The notes beneath the pieces are model-generated. The model did no database searches, was not told where the DNA came from, and was given only the letters and a program-made list of their open reading frames with translations. A DNA stretch of 17,886 nt from positions 1 through 17,886 of the forward strand of contig CAZGSG010000109.1 in the NCBI GenBank assembly GCA_964528095.1. Reading direction: 5' to 3'. How positions within the stretch are numbered: the first letter of the stretch is position 1; the number at the start of each line of letters is the position of its first letter. Of this stretch, positions 1 to 7,338 are shown one piece after another. Made by a program: the position numbers and the translations under genes. The stretch is from CAZGSG01 sp964528095. GTDB taxonomy: Bacteria; Bacteroidota; Bacteroidia; Chitinophagales; Chitinophagaceae.

Positions 1-354
1 ATTCTGACTCCTGGCAAAAAAGAGGTAATATAGATCGTATGCAAATCGATAATTCACGGCGTAGTCTTCAACAAAAAAATCAAACGTCTTAATCACCTGC
101 AGATTGGCGAACACTTCTACGTCAATTTCAAGTTTATCTGTCTTCTCAGGAAAAACAACCCGTGCCTGGTAATTGCCAAAAGGATCCTGCTGCCAGTTAA
201 TAAAATGGCCGGCCGGCAGTATCTTAAATGAATAGGACTCGATGGTTGTCCGCGAATGTGCCGCAGGGCGCAGACGAAATACATGGGGCGACATGCTTAC
301 CAGCCTGTCATATGAATAAACTGTCCGATGCCTGATTGCTACAGTAATAGCCAT
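1..354 (-). CDS. Transglutaminase-family protein, N-terminal part only (runs off the left edge)
   Basis: Reading the minus strand from an ATG at 354 gives 118 uninterrupted codons to the window edge, beginning MAITVAIRHRTVYSYDRLVS. The pattern H-x-T-x-Y-x-Y near residues 9-15, the SPHVFRLRPA stretch, and INWQQDPFGNYQARVVFPE are typical of the bacterial transglutaminase-like N-terminal domain. As I remember the family, the HFINWQQDP...NY wording is closest to the large (about 1100 residue) form carrying a transglutaminase core plus DUF2126, rather than the short 300-residue form; that is recall, not a search. The catalytic Cys-His-Asp core would lie beyond the window, so activity cannot be judged. 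The gene is divergent from fmt, with about 225 bases between the two starts. I see no clear promoter for it in that gap. Confidence 0.85.
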   Translation of the reverse strand, partial: MAITVAIRHRTVYSYDRLVSMSPHVFRLRPAAHSRTTIESYSFKILPAGHFINWQQDPFGNYQARVVFPEKTDKLEIDVEVFANLQVIKTFDFFVEDYAVNYRFAYDLYYLFFARSQN

Positions 355-515
355 AGTGGTTTTGATTTCTGTTAATTATGGCGGGCGATCGTGGTTTAAA
401 TTTAATTCATAATACCTAGGGCAAAGAATTTATTCTTAAAAAGAATATCCATGATAAACCTATGGTGCCAGTGCCTTATTACCTTATCAAATTACCATAA
501 AAGCCCGGGATAAAT

Positions 516-523
516 TAACTTTG
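516..523 (+). promoter_or_regulatory. Candidate Bacteroidota -7 element upstream of fmt
   Basis: TAACTTTG fits the Bacteroidota sigma-A -7 consensus TAnnTTTG exactly. A transcript would start near 530, after the upstream ATG at 529 but before the ATG at 580, so this element argues for 580 as the fmt start. No good TTG -33 element is visible at the usual spacing, so the call is tentative. Confidence 0.4.
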
Positions 524-579
524 CGGCAATGATCGAGTTTAAATTCAAACAGAAAGAAACGGGACCTACTACCTACAAT

Positions 580-1506
580 ATGTCCCTTCCTCAATTTCGC
601 ATCGTGTTCATGGGCACACCCGAGTTTGCGGTGGCATCGTTGGACGCATTGGTGAAAGCAGGGTATATTATTGCGGCGGTGGTAACGGCTCCGGATAAAC
701 CCGCAGGCCGGGGGATGAAGATGAACGAAAGTGCGGTAAAAAAATACGCGGTAGAGCACAATATCCCTGTGCTGCAGCCGGACAAACTAAAAAACCCTGT
801 CTTTCTCGAAGAATTAAAAGCATTACAGGCCGATCTGCAGATAGTCGTAGCATTTCGTATGCTGCCGGAACTTGTATGGAATATGCCCCGCCTGGGAACA
901 ATCAATCTACACGGTTCCTTATTACCACAGTACAGGGGCGCAGCGCCCATCAACTGGGCAGTGATCAACGGGGAGAAAGAAACAGGCGTAACAACATTTA
1001 AACTCAAACATGAAATAGATACCGGCGATATTCTTTTGCAGGAGCGTTTCCCAATCGGTGAAAATGAAACAGCAGGTGAAGTACACGACCGGATGAAAGA
1101 TATCGGCGCGCAGGTACTGGTAAAAACGGTGAAAGGATTAGCAGATGGAAGCCTAGGTGAAAAACCTCAATCCGGCAATGCAGGCGAGTTTAAACATGCA
1201 CCAAAAATATTTACCGATACCGCAAAAATAGATTTCTCCAAGCCTGTAGCAGAAGTGCACAATCTTGTACGAGGTCTTTCTCCTTTCCCTGGCGCGTTTA
1301 CAAGTTTACAGGATAAAATACTCAAGATCTACCGCAGTGAAAAGGATACAACAGCCGTTGCTGAACTACCCGGCGAACCGGTGACAGATGGCAAGACATA
1401 CCTCAAATTTGCCTGTGCTGACGGGTATCTTATCGTAAAAGAATTACAACTTGAAGGAAAGAAAAAGATTGGAGTGGAAGATTTTTTACGTGGATACCGG
1501 TTTTAG
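580..1506 (+). CDS. fmt: Methionyl-tRNA formyltransferase
   Basis: Fmt transfers a formyl group from 10-formyltetrahydrofolate to the methionine of initiator tRNA in the cytoplasm, producing fMet-tRNA for translation initiation. The protein starts MSLPQFRIVFMGTPEFAVAS, the usual Rossmann start of the family. Family motifs are PDKPAGRG (about 38-45) and INLHGSLLPQYRGAAPI (about 108-124), with the catalytic Asn109 and His111. IDTGDIL supplies catalytic Asp147. The C-terminal OB-like tRNA-binding domain is present to the end. At 308 residues it has the normal family length. An in-frame ATG at 529 would add 17 lysine-rich residues absent from other Fmt proteins, and it lies at or before the predicted transcription start, so 580 is preferred. 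It is the only complete gene on the plus strand. Confidence 0.96.
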   Translation: MSLPQFRIVFMGTPEFAVASLDALVKAGYIIAAVVTAPDKPAGRGMKMNESAVKKYAVEHNIPVLQPDKLKNPVFLEELKALQADLQIVVAFRMLPELVWNMPRLGTINLHGSLLPQYRGAAPINWAVINGEKETGVTTFKLKHEIDTGDILLQERFPIGENETAGEVHDRMKDIGAQVLVKTVKGLADGSLGEKPQSGNAGEFKHAPKIFTDTAKIDFSKPVAEVHNLVRGLSPFPGAFTSLQDKILKIYRSEKDTTAVAELPGEPVTDGKTYLKFACADGYLIVKELQLEGKKKIGVEDFLRGYRF

Positions 1507-1562
1507 GTTCGGAGTCTACAGTTCAAGGTTCATAGTTCATAGTTCATAATTCAAGATTCATA
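1507..1562 (+). repeat. Heptanucleotide tandem repeat, eight units, just after fmt
   Basis: Directly after the fmt stop codon the sequence can be cut into eight consecutive 7-base units. The last six (1521-1562) all fit RTTCAWR, three of them being exactly GTTCATA; the first two units (GTTCGGA, GTCTACA) look like decayed copies. The array lies between the convergent 3' ends of fmt and the minus-strand peptidase gene. It resembles the short tandem heptamer repeats found between genes in some bacteria. No function can be assigned. Confidence 0.75.
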
Positions 1563-1615
1563 GATAACTTCAGTGGTGGCGAACTATACACCCTAAACTA
1601 TTAACTTATGGAACT

Positions 1616-2737
1616 TTATTTTATTCCGAGTTTAACCAATAATTCGGAAGATAGTGCAGCTTTAGGAACGACGAGACTAACAGTATTGATAGCGAAATAC
1701 GATTCAGATACATTGATATACCCTTCATAAGGACCTACTTTACCCCAGGAATTTTTCACTACAAAAAAGGTTTTGCCGCCTTTTGATTTTTCGATGCCGG
1801 TGATATGCATGAGATGATCATCCTGCGTGGTCAGGTTTTCATACAATGCCTGTCTTTTGACCGCATCCCAGGAGAGTTCAGGTGTATCGGCATCAAGCGA
1901 TGTGTATTTTTGTTTTTCATCGAGCAATAATGCGAATCCTTTATCCTGCAAAAATCCTTTATTGCTTACATCGGCATCCCACATTACCGTATACCCCTTT
2001 TTTATCGCGTTCTTTACCAATTCGTTCATCTCATTCAGCGGGAGATTATAAAATGACGCGTCCGCAAAATTATCCGGTGTTTCCAGCACAAATGTTTTGT
2101 AATAAGGATGATGAGAAAATGAAGTGATGCTCACATAGTCATCCGCACTGAATTGCAACACTTCTTTTGCAAACGACTGTGGTGTATATTTTTTCCCTTT
2201 ATAATTAAAATTAGCCGGGGCCACTCCCAGGTTATCATCCAGTATTTTTTTATACCCATCCAGCCAATTATCGGGCAGCGGCCTGCTTTTTAATAAACCG
2301 TCCAGGTAATTTTGTAACTGGCTGACCATTTTTGAATGATCATGCATTTTCTGTCCCTGTTTTAACCCGCTGTACGCCTCATCCGGAACAGCGCCATACA
2401 AACCGATAGCCCTGATCACATCGTGACCAAGACCACCTTCTCCAAACTGCGCTTTGCCCTGTCGCAGAATATAGTTCTTTGCTTTTTCTATATAAATATT
2501 GCGGACGGTAAACATTTCGCTCAGATCCAGTTCCTGTTTTGTATTCCTGATCGCCTCGCTTTCTACCAGTGATGTAGTAGAAAAACTCCAGCAGGTGCCG
2601 GTCATTGCCTGGTTCTTGACCGGTGTGGCCGATAACACTACCTTATTTAAAAAATCCTCGCTTTTACCAGGAGATGGTTGTGCTATGCAGGATGAAATAA
2701 ATAAAGAAATGGCGAATGCAAAAAAGGCTGTTCGCAT
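1616..2737 (-). CDS. C1-family (bleomycin hydrolase/PepC-like) cysteine peptidase, exported, probable lipoprotein
   Basis: Papain-fold peptidase of the bleomycin hydrolase/aminopeptidase C group. The visible active site is Q43-x5-C49-W-S-F (oxyanion Gln and nucleophile Cys), His308 in DDHLMHITG, and Asn329 in KNSWG. The order and spacing are intact, so the enzyme should be active. The first 20 residues form a hydrophobic export signal ending ISSC, which fits lipoprotein processing at Cys17, so the protein would sit at the cell envelope. This is unlike classical PepC/BLMH, which are cytoplasmic and about 450 residues; this one is 373. The gene starts 19 bases after the LysM-protein stop and is probably co-transcribed with it. 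The substrate is unknown; envelope protein or peptide turnover is an inference. Confidence 0.88.
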   Translation of the reverse strand: MRTAFFAFAISLFISSCIAQPSPGKSEDFLNKVVLSATPVKNQAMTGTCWSFSTTSLVESEAIRNTKQELDLSEMFTVRNIYIEKAKNYILRQGKAQFGEGGLGHDVIRAIGLYGAVPDEAYSGLKQGQKMHDHSKMVSQLQNYLDGLLKSRPLPDNWLDGYKKILDDNLGVAPANFNYKGKKYTPQSFAKEVLQFSADDYVSITSFSHHPYYKTFVLETPDNFADASFYNLPLNEMNELVKNAIKKGYTVMWDADVSNKGFLQDKGFALLLDEKQKYTSLDADTPELSWDAVKRQALYENLTTQDDHLMHITGIEKSKGGKTFFVVKNSWGKVGPYEGYINVSESYFAINTVSLVVPKAALSSELLVKLGIK

Positions 2738-2756
2738 ATGTTTTATTTAAAGAGAA

Positions 2757-3761
2757 TCAATAATTCACTTTTACAATAAACTTATCAGGATCTGCAACGC
2801 CCAGTGCTGAAGCCGCGGCATTACTGATGCGGATATCCAGTCCCTGGTTTTGACGGATGCCATTCATCTCACCCAGTACTTTTGCGTACACGGCTTTGTT
2901 ATTATCGGGATTAACCACTTTTACGATCGTACCGGGAGACACTTTATCAATCAATAAATAATATTTTGTATCCTCCCATCCACTCGTTGTTTTGAATATG
3001 CCAGAGGTAACTGTTTCATTTTTTGATGCAGGTGAAGACCTTAATTGCTGATCGTATGATGTTTTAAAATAGCCTGTACCAGTATTTACAGTGGCAGCTG
3101 ATTCCTGTTTGGGAGGGAACATTTTAGGCTCTTCCTTTTTCATGGCCACCGGTTTGCTCTCTTCTATTTTCTTTTCCGGAACAACAGGTTTTGGCTCATC
3201 TTTTATTTCCGGCTTTGTCTCTGTCTTTACGACTTCTTTTTGGGGAATTTCTTCTTTCACTACCGGCTTGGTAACCGGTACGGCTTTTACAGGCAGCTGT
3301 ACAGACGCGGTGCCCATTTCCTTTGATTGCAGAAAGCCCACGACCAGTTTTTGCCCCGGGTTTACTTTATCACCGGTAAGACTATTCCAGTCACGAAGGT
3401 TTTGCAGGGATACTTTTTTATTGGCATTGCTTACAGCCATCAATCCATCCTTATCTCCCGCCTCGTAATATACAGGCACACCACCGGAAGATTTCTGGGT
3501 AAAATTGGTATCGGTAAGTGGAATGCGGATCACTTCGCCGATATTCAGTCCTTTGTTCATATCAACTTTATTGAACGCTGCAATATGTTTTGGATTTACA
3601 TTATACAAACGCCCGATGGAGTACATCCCTTCTTTTGGAGCTATCACATGATCAAGATACAACCCTTTGTCACTACTCTTTACAATTAGCTGCCTGTCCT
3701 GTGCCGATACGAAGCTGATTGAACAGGTAAATAAGATAAATGCCAGCATGATTTTTTTCAT
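2757..3761 (-). CDS. Secreted LysM protein with C-terminal RlpA-like double-psi beta-barrel
   Basis: Residues 1-20 are a signal peptide, with probable cleavage at SFVSA/QD. A LysM peptidoglycan-binding repeat follows at about 38-82 (EGMYSIGRLYNVNPKHIAAFN), then a weaker second LysM-like segment at about 97-141 (KKVSLQNLRDWNSL...VNPGQKLVVG). A Lys/Pro/Glu-rich low-complexity linker covers about 155-222. The last 80 residues (from about 254) resemble the RlpA double-psi barrel: PGTIVKVVNPDNNKAVYAKVLG and LDIRISNAAASALGV. The Asp-Arg-Gly motif that carries the catalytic Asp in lytic RlpA proteins is replaced by LGEM, so lytic activity is unlikely and a binding or scaffolding role is more plausible. 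It is the first gene of a two-gene unit with the C1 peptidase. Confidence 0.85.
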   Translation of the reverse strand: MKKIMLAFILFTCSISFVSAQDRQLIVKSSDKGLYLDHVIAPKEGMYSIGRLYNVNPKHIAAFNKVDMNKGLNIGEVIRIPLTDTNFTQKSSGGVPVYYEAGDKDGLMAVSNANKKVSLQNLRDWNSLTGDKVNPGQKLVVGFLQSKEMGTASVQLPVKAVPVTKPVVKEEIPQKEVVKTETKPEIKDEPKPVVPEKKIEESKPVAMKKEEPKMFPPKQESAATVNTGTGYFKTSYDQQLRSSPASKNETVTSGIFKTTSGWEDTKYYLLIDKVSPGTIVKVVNPDNNKAVYAKVLGEMNGIRQNQGLDIRISNAAASALGVADPDKFIVKVNY

Positions 3762-3866
3762 CAGGAAATATTTTGTTTTTAGATGTGGGCCGTATTACCG
3801 GACCATAGAAATCAACAGGATACTATTTCGCCCTGCAAAGATGGGCTTTTTTAGTGTTTGCGACAC

Positions 3867-5228
3867 TTAAAAATCCTTTAAAATACGCAGCTGCCTGGGA
3901 TAGTAGTTATTGATGCGATTGGGTAAAACATTCATCCAGCCAAGGGAATACCCGAGGTAGTTTGCAAGTTGCCAACCCGTATTTTTTGTACCGGGTTGCA
4001 GGTCTTTTCGTTGTAAATAACAGATAGCATCTTCCTTATCAAGATCCGCTTTGCCAATTGTATCTTTTACCAGCACGCTCATAGCCAGCGCATGATCGGG
4101 CACCAGCTTATCCCTCATCAACTCACCTACCAATATGCCTGAGTAAATAACCTTCATTTGCTCCAGTATATAAGTGAAATCGTTCTGAAGTTGCGCAGGC
4201 CATGCATATACGGTTGTTTCATGTTTAATGAAGTACTGTTCTTCGCTATTTATCCAACCGGAAGCGATTGCTATTTCATTCTTTGTACAGGCAAGCGGCC
4301 GTTGCCTGATCCTGAACACTGTTGAACTCTCTCCTTCTTTTTTGCGAAATGCCGCGATAAAAAAACCTTCGCCTTTTACTTTATCCGGCCAAAACCGGTA
4401 TCCTTCGGCACCCGTTTGTCCCTGTACTGCTACAATATTCCATTCATCCGGGATATCAAGCATACAGGTCTCCGCTTCTTTTTCTTTCATCAGCCAGTCG
4501 AGCATATCCTCATCTTCTTCTTTTGAGTAGGAGCAGGTAGAATAGATCAGCACCCCTCCTTTTTTTAATGCAGGCCAGGCATCTGCCAGTATGCGTTGCT
4601 GCCGCTGCGAACATAATGCTACATTATTCTCACTCCATTCATCAATAGCTTCGGGATCCCGGCGAAATAAGCCACTGCCACTACAGGGAGCATCTATTAC
4701 AATAACGTCAAAGTAGTTTTCCAGTTTTGAAAAATCTTTAGGATCATTATTGGTCACTACTACATTTACAGCGCCCCATTTGATCATATTATCCTTTAAG
4801 ATATTTGCTCTTCCACGAATCACTTCATTACTCAGCAGCAAACTATCTGCTGAAATCAATGATTGAATATGTGTGGATTTTCCACCAGGTGCAGCGCAAA
4901 GGTCCAGTACTTTCAACGGTTGGGAAAGATCAGTTGTTTGTTTCAACGCCTGCTCCAGGAACATACTGCTTGCTTCCTGTACATAATAACAACCGGCGTG
5001 AAAAAGCGGATCGAATGTAAAAGAGGGTCTTTCATTTAAATAGAAACCGTATTGGGTCCAGGGAACAGCCAGTGCTGAGTTTTGAGTCAGCGGTCTGGAA
5101 GTTTTAAGTGGATTGATCCGTATGGAAGTTACCTGTGCCCCAGAAGCATGTATGTCTTTGAAAGCACCGGGATCGTAGCCTTTGATACCGGTCAATGATT
5201 GCAGAAGCGATGCTGGCAGGGGCTTCAT
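3867..5228 (-). CDS. RNA m5C methyltransferase, NOL1/NOP2/Sun (RsmF/RsmB) family
   Basis: SAM-dependent cytosine-5 RNA methyltransferase acting on ribosomal RNA in the cytoplasm. The N-terminal RNA-binding segment (1-100) includes SIRINPLKT and HAGCYYVQEASSM. SAM motif I is VLDLCAAPGGKSTHI (107-121). Motif IV is IDAPCSGSGLFRRDPEA, with the assisting Cys182. Motif VI is YSTCSYSKEEDEDMLDWL, with nucleophile Cys232. After about residue 300 a PUA-like C-terminal region follows, ending NRINNYYPRQLRILKDF. The 453-residue length and this tail fit the RsmF (YebU)-like branch better than RsmB, which has an N-terminal NusB-like domain missing here. The exact target cytosine cannot be read from the sequence. 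It lies 101 bases after pntB and may have its own promoter. Confidence 0.93.
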   Translation of the reverse strand: MKPLPASLLQSLTGIKGYDPGAFKDIHASGAQVTSIRINPLKTSRPLTQNSALAVPWTQYGFYLNERPSFTFDPLFHAGCYYVQEASSMFLEQALKQTTDLSQPLKVLDLCAAPGGKSTHIQSLISADSLLLSNEVIRGRANILKDNMIKWGAVNVVVTNNDPKDFSKLENYFDVIVIDAPCSGSGLFRRDPEAIDEWSENNVALCSQRQQRILADAWPALKKGGVLIYSTCSYSKEEDEDMLDWLMKEKEAETCMLDIPDEWNIVAVQGQTGAEGYRFWPDKVKGEGFFIAAFRKKEGESSTVFRIRQRPLACTKNEIAIASGWINSEEQYFIKHETTVYAWPAQLQNDFTYILEQMKVIYSGILVGELMRDKLVPDHALAMSVLVKDTIGKADLDKEDAICYLQRKDLQPGTKNTGWQLANYLGYSLGWMNVLPNRINNYYPRQLRILKDF

Positions 5229-5329
5229 CTGGCTAAAGGGTTTTGCGTGAAATATCCTCTAAATCCATATCTATCGAATACAGTGTATTGCAAAGGGCAG
5301 ACCAACACAGGAACAACAAAAAAGAAGTG

Positions 5330-6787
5330 TTATAAACTTTTTATTTCAGCTATCAGGTCCTGCAATACTTTTTTCGCGTCACCAAATAACATAGAAGTCT
5401 TTGGCTGAAAAAACAGGTCATTTTCGATACCCGCATAGCCTGGCTTCATGCTTCGTTTATTAACGATACAAAGCTTGGCGAGTTCTACATCCAGGATCGG
5501 CATACCATATATGGGCGATGCAGGATCAGTTTTAGCAGCGGGGTTCACCACATCATTTGCGCCTAATACCAGTACCACATCGGTTGTAGCAAACTCTTCG
5601 TTGGCCTGCTCCATTTCCAGCAGTTTCTCATACGGCACATCCGCTTCGGCCAAAAGCACGTTCATATGTCCAGGCATACGACCTGCCACGGGGTGGATAG
5701 CATATTTGACATTCACACCCTTTTCTTCCAGTAATTTTTCCAATTCATGACAGGCATGTTGTGCCTGCGCTACTGCCAGTCCATAGCCGGGAACAATAAA
5801 CACTTTATTGGCATAACTCATCACCACTGCCGCATCACTGATCGAGATCTCTTTGTAAGCGCCCTGTTCTTTGCCGCCTGTAGCACCTGCCGCTTTATTA
5901 CCCCCGCCGAATGATCCGATCAATACATTGGCAAGTGACCGGTTCATGGCCTTACACATAAGAATGGTAAGGAATGTACCCGCAGCGCCAACGAGTATAC
6001 CACCGGTAAGCATTACATTATTATTATAAAGAAAACCGCCACAGGCCGCCGCTACGCCGGTAAATGAATTCAGGAGCGAGATCACAACAGGCATATCTGC
6101 ACCGCCAATGGGAAACACAAAGAAAATTCCATAAGCAATCGAGAGCGCGAAAATGCTATAGAAATAAACAGCCGGGTTAGCCGGGTGCCAGCTGATCAAA
6201 TAAGCCGATAAAAGAATGATGACGCCCAACAAAACCAGGTTAAAAATATGTTGTCCTTTAAATGAAAAATCCTTAACCTTCCCATTCAACTTGCCCCAGG
6301 CAACCATACTTCCTGCAAATGAAACCGAACCGATAATAAGACCCAGGATAATAATAAGCAGGTGGCCTTTTGATACAGTAACGTCTTCCGCGAAGATCAT
6401 CTCACCAAGATCAAGCGTGGCTTCTGCACTTAAAAAATTGGCGATATGGTCGAATTCTACAATAGAGATCAGCATAGCACATGCGCCACCCATTCCATTA
6501 AACAGGCTCACCATTTCGGGCATAGCGGTCATCTTGACCTTTTTGGCAGACATAAAACCGATAATGGATCCGATAGCGATACCGCCAAAGATCCATCCAT
6601 AATTACCCAGCTTATTTCCTTCTTCGTCGGTATATAAAAATATCGTTCCGAGAATAGCAATGGTCATACCTGCGGCGGCAACAAGATTACCCTTTCTCGC
6701 CGTGGCAGGATTGGATAACATTTTCAGCCCTAGAATAAAAGTGACCGAACCGATAAGATAACAAAGTGTAAGAATATTTAATTCCAT
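5330..6787 (-). CDS. pntB: NAD(P) transhydrogenase subunit beta
   Basis: Membrane subunit of the proton-translocating transhydrogenase, which drives hydride transfer from NADH to NADP+ with the proton gradient. Residues 1-300 are a run of hydrophobic helices (domain II, proton channel) with conserved stretches such as EMVSLFNGMGGACAM and FPIGGADMPVVISLLNSF. The soluble NADP(H)-binding domain III follows from about 325: GYGLAVAQAQ (334-343), VAGRMPGHMNVLLAEA, GANDVVNP (409-416) and KRSMKPGYAG (444-453), all intact. The 485-residue length is normal for the family. It is the last gene of the three-gene set, separated from the alpha-2 gene by 135 bases. Confidence 0.97.
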   Translation of the reverse strand: MELNILTLCYLIGSVTFILGLKMLSNPATARKGNLVAAAGMTIAILGTIFLYTDEEGNKLGNYGWIFGGIAIGSIIGFMSAKKVKMTAMPEMVSLFNGMGGACAMLISIVEFDHIANFLSAEATLDLGEMIFAEDVTVSKGHLLIIILGLIIGSVSFAGSMVAWGKLNGKVKDFSFKGQHIFNLVLLGVIILLSAYLISWHPANPAVYFYSIFALSIAYGIFFVFPIGGADMPVVISLLNSFTGVAAACGGFLYNNNVMLTGGILVGAAGTFLTILMCKAMNRSLANVLIGSFGGGNKAAGATGGKEQGAYKEISISDAAVVMSYANKVFIVPGYGLAVAQAQHACHELEKLLEEKGVNVKYAIHPVAGRMPGHMNVLLAEADVPYEKLLEMEQANEEFATTDVVLVLGANDVVNPAAKTDPASPIYGMPILDVELAKLCIVNKRSMKPGYAGIENDLFFQPKTSMLFGDAKKVLQDLIAEIKSL

Positions 6788-6922
6788 AAAAGACTGGCTC
6801 TCTTTGATCCGTTCCTGATGAAGAAACCGGCTACCCGCATTCGCAGATAGTAGAGATTATGTTTTGAAAATTGTTAAAAGAACTTTTATTATCACATTAC
6901 CTGGAAATAAGCGCATCGTGGC

Positions 6923-7222
6923 CTATTTCTTTTTTTTGAACATTTCCAGCATCCTGTCAGTCACCACAAAACCACCTACCACATTCAATGTTCCAAGTAC
7001 CACCGCCAGGAAACCCAGGCTCAATGCCAGGTAATTATCCTGCCCTGCTTTTCCCATTACGATAATGGCACCAATGATCACTACGCCATGGATCGCGTTT
7101 GCACCGCTCATTAAAGGCGTATGCAATACACTCGGCACACGGCCGATCACTTCAATACCTACAAAGATCATCAGGATGACAATGTAAATGATCTGTTGAT
7201 TTGCTGTAATAAAGTCTAACAT
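6923..7222 (-). CDS. pntAB: NAD(P) transhydrogenase subunit alpha, part 2 (membrane part)
   Basis: Small 99-residue membrane protein with about three hydrophobic helices (about 9-28, 44-58 and 67-89), containing VPSVLHTPLMSGANAIHGVVIIGA, the standard signature of the alpha-subunit membrane domain, and ending in a basic MFKKKK tail. It supplies the alpha-side helices of domain II and pairs with PntB. As in Rhodospirillum rubrum, and unlike E. coli, the alpha subunit is split in two genes. An unusually strong ribosome binding site precedes the start, and 116 bases separate it from the alpha-1 gene. Confidence 0.95.
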   Translation of the reverse strand: MLDFITANQQIIYIVILMIFVGIEVIGRVPSVLHTPLMSGANAIHGVVIIGAIIVMGKAGQDNYLALSLGFLAVVLGTLNVVGGFVVTDRMLEMFKKKK

Positions 7223-7227
7223 AATAA

Positions 7228-7234
7228 CACCTCC
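7228..7234 (-). promoter_or_regulatory. Strong Shine-Dalgarno sequence of pntAB
   Basis: On the minus strand GGAGGTG lies five bases before the ATG at 7222. This near-perfect anti-16S complement is unusual here, since most other starts in the window, as is common in Bacteroidota, lack one. It fixes the start and suggests high translation of the small membrane subunit. Confidence 0.7.
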
Positions 7235-7338
7235 GCTTCGTCTTGAAGCTATCCACTCATCACCTTAGTGAACGTGGTTTATTGTTAAGAATATTTTTAA
7301 GAACCTGCCGGACCTGTTTTATAAAATCGTTTTATATT

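Noticed and set aside
529..579. Longer fmt start at 529
   Set aside because: It adds a non-homologous lysine-rich leader and lies at or before the predicted transcription start.
3091..3468. 125-codon plus-strand open frame opposite the LysM gene
   Set aside because: It is antisense to the biased Lys/Pro/Glu linker and shows no recognisable motif; it is a shadow of the minus-strand gene.
3853..3867. Small hairpin AGTGT/ACACT after the RNA methyltransferase gene as a terminator
   Set aside because: The stem is only 5 bp and is followed by an A run, not a U run, in the direction of transcription.
6788..6922. Small gene or promoter in the spacer between pntAB and pntB
   Set aside because: No open frame with a plausible start and no TAnnTTTG element was visible on the minus strand.
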